This document shows positions 6,231-8,506 of a stretch of DNA of 8,506 bases, piece after piece; the first letter of the stretch is position 1, and each line of letters opens with the position of its first letter. The stretch lies in contig CAMYMY010000271.1 in the NCBI GenBank assembly GCA_947259625.1, positions 1 through 8,506 of the forward strand. The letters run 5' to 3'. The position numbers were made by a program, and so were the translations under genes. Below the pieces are notes generated by a model that saw only the letters and a program-made list of their open reading frames with translations, did not search any database and had not been told where the DNA came from. The stretch is from an uncultured Kiloniellales bacterium. GTDB lineage: Bacteria > Pseudomonadota > Alphaproteobacteria > Kiloniellales > JAKSDN01.

Positions 6231-6283
6231 TACGATTACTATGATTATTATACTATAAACGCCCGATTTTTGCATCTTTTTTT
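6231..6283. promoter_or_regulatory. AT-rich island with possible divergent promoter
   Basis: A sharply AT-rich stretch in otherwise GC-rich DNA, between the divergent unknown gene and the metY leader. It holds a tandem 9-bp repeat GATTACTAT/GATTATTAT (6234-6251) and, on the minus strand, a perfect TATAAT (6247-6252) that could be the -10 of the unknown gene about 100 bases downstream. No good -35 is seen at 16-18 bases, so the promoter call is weak. Runs of T (6266-6270, 6277-6283) follow. Confidence 0.4.
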
Positions 6284-6349
6284 CGGTTCGCGCGGCTCTT
6301 TTCGCACGGAATCCCTTACCTGGCGTTGACCGCAGGTCGAAATCGGCGC

Positions 6350-6379
6350 TTGACAGACGGGTCCCGTTTGGTGTTGCCT
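6350..6379 (+). promoter_or_regulatory. Probable promoter of the metY leader
   Basis: A perfect -35 TTGACA (6350-6355) is followed after 18 bases by TTGCCT (6374-6379), a poor -10. Transcription would start near 6386, exactly at the base of the first aptamer, as expected for a leader that begins with a riboswitch. An 11-bp palindrome ACGGG-T-CCCGT (6357-6367) lies in the spacer and could be an operator. Confidence 0.4.
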
Positions 6380-6386
6380 AGGGTTA

Positions 6387-6436
6387 AGCGCCGATTTGAA
6401 GCTTAGCTTGCGGGCGCTCTAGAAATGCGGCTAAAG
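6387..6436 (+). ncRNA. SAM-II-type riboswitch aptamer 1
   Basis: P1 is AGCGCC (6387-6392) with GGCGCT (6413-6418), six perfect pairs. Its loop carries the SAM-II hallmarks GATTTGA (6393-6399) and GCTTGC (6406-6411). After an A-rich linker comes GGCTAAAG (6429-6436). The loop strand TTAGCT (6403-6408) can pair with GGCTAA (6429-6434, one G-U), giving the H-type pseudoknot of this class. SAM-II riboswitches bind S-adenosylmethionine and repress methionine genes in alphaproteobacteria. The gene downstream makes homocysteine, which fits. An intrinsic terminator follows immediately (6448-6477), so this copy probably acts on transcription. Confidence 0.85.
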
Positions 6437-6447
6437 CGAGCGGTTCG

Positions 6448-6477
6448 ACCGCCCGGCAAAGCTGCGGCGGTTTTTTT
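6448..6477 (+). terminator. Intrinsic terminator between the two aptamers
   Basis: ACCGCC (6448-6453) pairs with GGCGGT (6466-6471). The stem continues through CGGC/GCTG (with one bulged C) around an AAA loop and is followed by an uninterrupted run of seven T (6471-6477). It lies 12 bases after aptamer 1 and about 280 bases before metY. A competing hairpin GCGGT-TCG-ACCGC (6440-6452) uses the same left arm, so the region can fold two mutually exclusive ways, as expected of an expression platform. Confidence 0.8.
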
Positions 6478-6507
6478 GTTCGGCGCGGTCCGGCCGGAAA
6501 ACGGACC

Positions 6508-6555
6508 CCCGGGATTTGATTGGGGCAGCTTGCACCGGGTCACCAAAAGCTAAAG
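6508..6555 (+). ncRNA. SAM-II/SAM-V-type riboswitch aptamer 2
   Basis: A second copy of the same core, past the terminator. P1 is CCCGG (6508-6512) with CCGGG (6535-6539). The loop holds GATTTGA (6513-6519) and AGCTTGCA (6527-6534). Then come an A-rich linker and AAAGCTAAAG (6546-6555). AGCTT (6527-6531) pairs perfectly with AAGCT (6547-6551) to close the pseudoknot. SAM-V shares this core with SAM-II, so the subclass cannot be settled by eye. No T-run follows. The next signal is a Shine-Dalgarno (6598-6602) for a small ORF, suggesting control of translation. Confidence 0.75.
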
Positions 6556-6609
6556 CGCCACTCCTTGTGGGCCCCGCGGTTGTAAGCAACTGGTGCCGGG
6601 AGAGTCCGC
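6556..6609 (+). promoter_or_regulatory. Possible expression platform of aptamer 2
   Basis: Between the second aptamer and the small ORF there are short hairpins: CCAC/GTGG (6558-6570) and CGGTTG/CAACTG (6577-6592, one G-U). CTCC (6561-6564) can pair with GGAG (6599-6602), the Shine-Dalgarno core of the small ORF. A switch between these would hide or free that ribosome binding site. The pairing is short, so this is tentative. Confidence 0.3.
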
Positions 6610-6752
6610 ATGGCGACCGTTCTTTCAGACCCCCTCCCCGACTGGTCCGACGGTGTGCTCTGGCGCGCCGCGCTCGACCGCTGGCTGCCCGCCGCGCCGC
6701 TTCCCGCGGCCCGCTCCAAATCCCAACCAACCGACCAGACGGAGGATCCGAC

Positions 6753-6762
<10 letters not shown>
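6610..6762 (+). CDS. Small leader ORF (50 aa) overlapping the metY start
   Basis: ATG 6610 is preceded by GGGAGAG (6598-6604) five bases upstream, as good a site as many genes have. The 50 codons begin MATVLSDPLPDWSDGVLWRA and end with TGA at 6760-6762, ten bases inside metY in another frame. Such an overlap suggests translational coupling: ribosomes finishing this ORF would be placed on the metY start. It contains three Trp codons and many Pro and Ala, but no Met or Cys run, so it does not look like a Met/Cys attenuation peptide. No family is recognised. It may be a control ORF, a small protein, or chance in GC-rich DNA. Confidence 0.4.
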
Positions 6763-8048
<1,286 letters not shown>

Positions 8049-8211
8049 GCCAGGTGACCCGCGGGCGGAACGCCGCCGAGCCGCCGCCGGCTGACCACCG
8101 CCAGGATGACCGCGGTGGGCGCCGCCACGATGTCCCCCGGCAGCCGGCGAGAGCTGGTAAGCTCCCCCTCCGGGAGGGCCCCGCCCTGAATTTGTTCAAA
8201 GGAACCGCGAA
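8049..8211 (+). other. metY-proC intergenic spacer
   Basis: 163 bases. It holds a small hairpin CCCTC-CGG-GAGGG (8166-8178) without a T-run, and the proC Shine-Dalgarno AAAGGA (8198-8203). No clear promoter or terminator is visible, so read-through from metY to proC is possible but not shown. Confidence 0.5.
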
Positions 8212-8506
8212 ATGACAGATGACCTGACGGTCCGGCGCCTGGCGGTGATCGGCGCCGGCAAGATGGGGGAGACCCTGATCTCGTCGCTCGTCGGCTCGGG
8301 GGTCGTCACCCCCGAGGCGGTGGTGGCCACCGCCAAGCACGGCGAGCGCCTGCGCTACATGAAGCGCGAATACCGGATCGAGACCACGCTGGACAACCGC
8401 GAGGCGGCCGGCGGCGCCGAGGTGGTGCTGCTGTGCGTCAAGCCGCAGATCGCCCCGGCGGTGGTCGAGGAGATGCGGCCGGCGTTGACCGCCGACCAGG
8501 TGTTGA
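8212..8506 (+). CDS. proC: Pyrroline-5-carboxylate reductase, N-terminal part
   Basis: Starts at ATG 8212, with AAAGGA eight bases upstream, and runs off the right edge; 98 residues are visible. The nucleotide-binding Rossmann fold is clear: RRLAVIGAGKMGETLISSL (8-26) with the GxGxxG loop GAGKMG, then VVATAKHGERLRYM at the end of the second strand where NADPH specificity is set, and VVLLCVKPQ (78-86), the conserved VKPQ of ProC. Known reaction: NAD(P)H-dependent reduction of 1-pyrroline-5-carboxylate to proline, the last step of proline synthesis, in the cytoplasm. The catalytic C-terminal dimerisation domain is outside the window. It follows metY in the same direction after 163 bases. Confidence 0.92.
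   Translation, partial: MTDDLTVRRLAVIGAGKMGETLISSLVGSGVVTPEAVVATAKHGERLRYMKREYRIETTLDNREAAGGAEVVLLCVKPQIAPAVVEEMRPALTADQVL

Noticed and set aside
6516..6752. In-frame upstream extension of metY to 6516
   Set aside because: This stretch is riboswitch and leader, and the extra residues are unlike the family. ATG 6753 has an ideal Shine-Dalgarno and the expected N-terminus.

Overview
The window is GC-rich bacterial chromosome, most likely from an alphaproteobacterium of the Rhodospirillales/Kiloniellales kind. This is an inference from three things: the codon use; the short palindromic repeat families (AGGATGAGG/TCGAGACGC type and GCCGGGTCAAGCCCGGC type) that are common in alphaproteobacterial genomes; and SAM-II-type riboswitch motifs in front of a methionine gene, an arrangement typical of that class. 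No phage, transposase, CRISPR, tRNA or rRNA is visible.

Left part (1-1888). A secreted arylsulfatase begins at 310 and runs off the left edge on the minus strand. It is divergent from a complete AraC-family regulator (689-1630, plus). The 378-base gap between them holds a REP-like inverted repeat and an 18-bp palindrome. After the regulator comes a 161-bp composite palindromic element with 14-bp terminal inverted repeats, placed between two convergent genes.

Centre (1889-5570). A fused isobutyryl-CoA mutase (IcmF: B12 domain, MeaI-type GTPase, mutase barrel) is read on the minus strand. Its reading frame is broken near 3264 by what looks like a net 11-bp loss. The substrate residues that can be aligned (Phe and Gln) are those of isobutyryl-CoA mutase rather than methylmalonyl-CoA mutase. 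Its promoter region carries a TTGACA-17-TATTTA promoter overlapped by a 22-bp near-perfect palindrome, suggestive of a MerR-family (LiuR-like) operator. Upstream of that lies a double-hairpin repeat.

Right part (5571-8506). A membrane-anchored protein of unknown family (190 aa, minus) is divergent from a sulfur-assimilation unit on the plus strand. That unit has a long leader containing, in order, a SAM-II-type aptamer, a strong intrinsic terminator, a second SAM-II/SAM-V-type aptamer and a 50-codon small ORF that overlaps the start of the O-acetylhomoserine sulfhydrylase gene (metY). Then come metY itself and the start of proC (pyrroline-5-carboxylate reductase). The leader is the most interesting object here: tandem SAM sensing with what may be transcriptional control first and translational control second.

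The genes do not form one pathway. They cover sulfate-ester scavenging with a possible local regulator, branched-chain acyl-CoA metabolism (probably broken), and SAM-controlled homocysteine synthesis next to proline synthesis.
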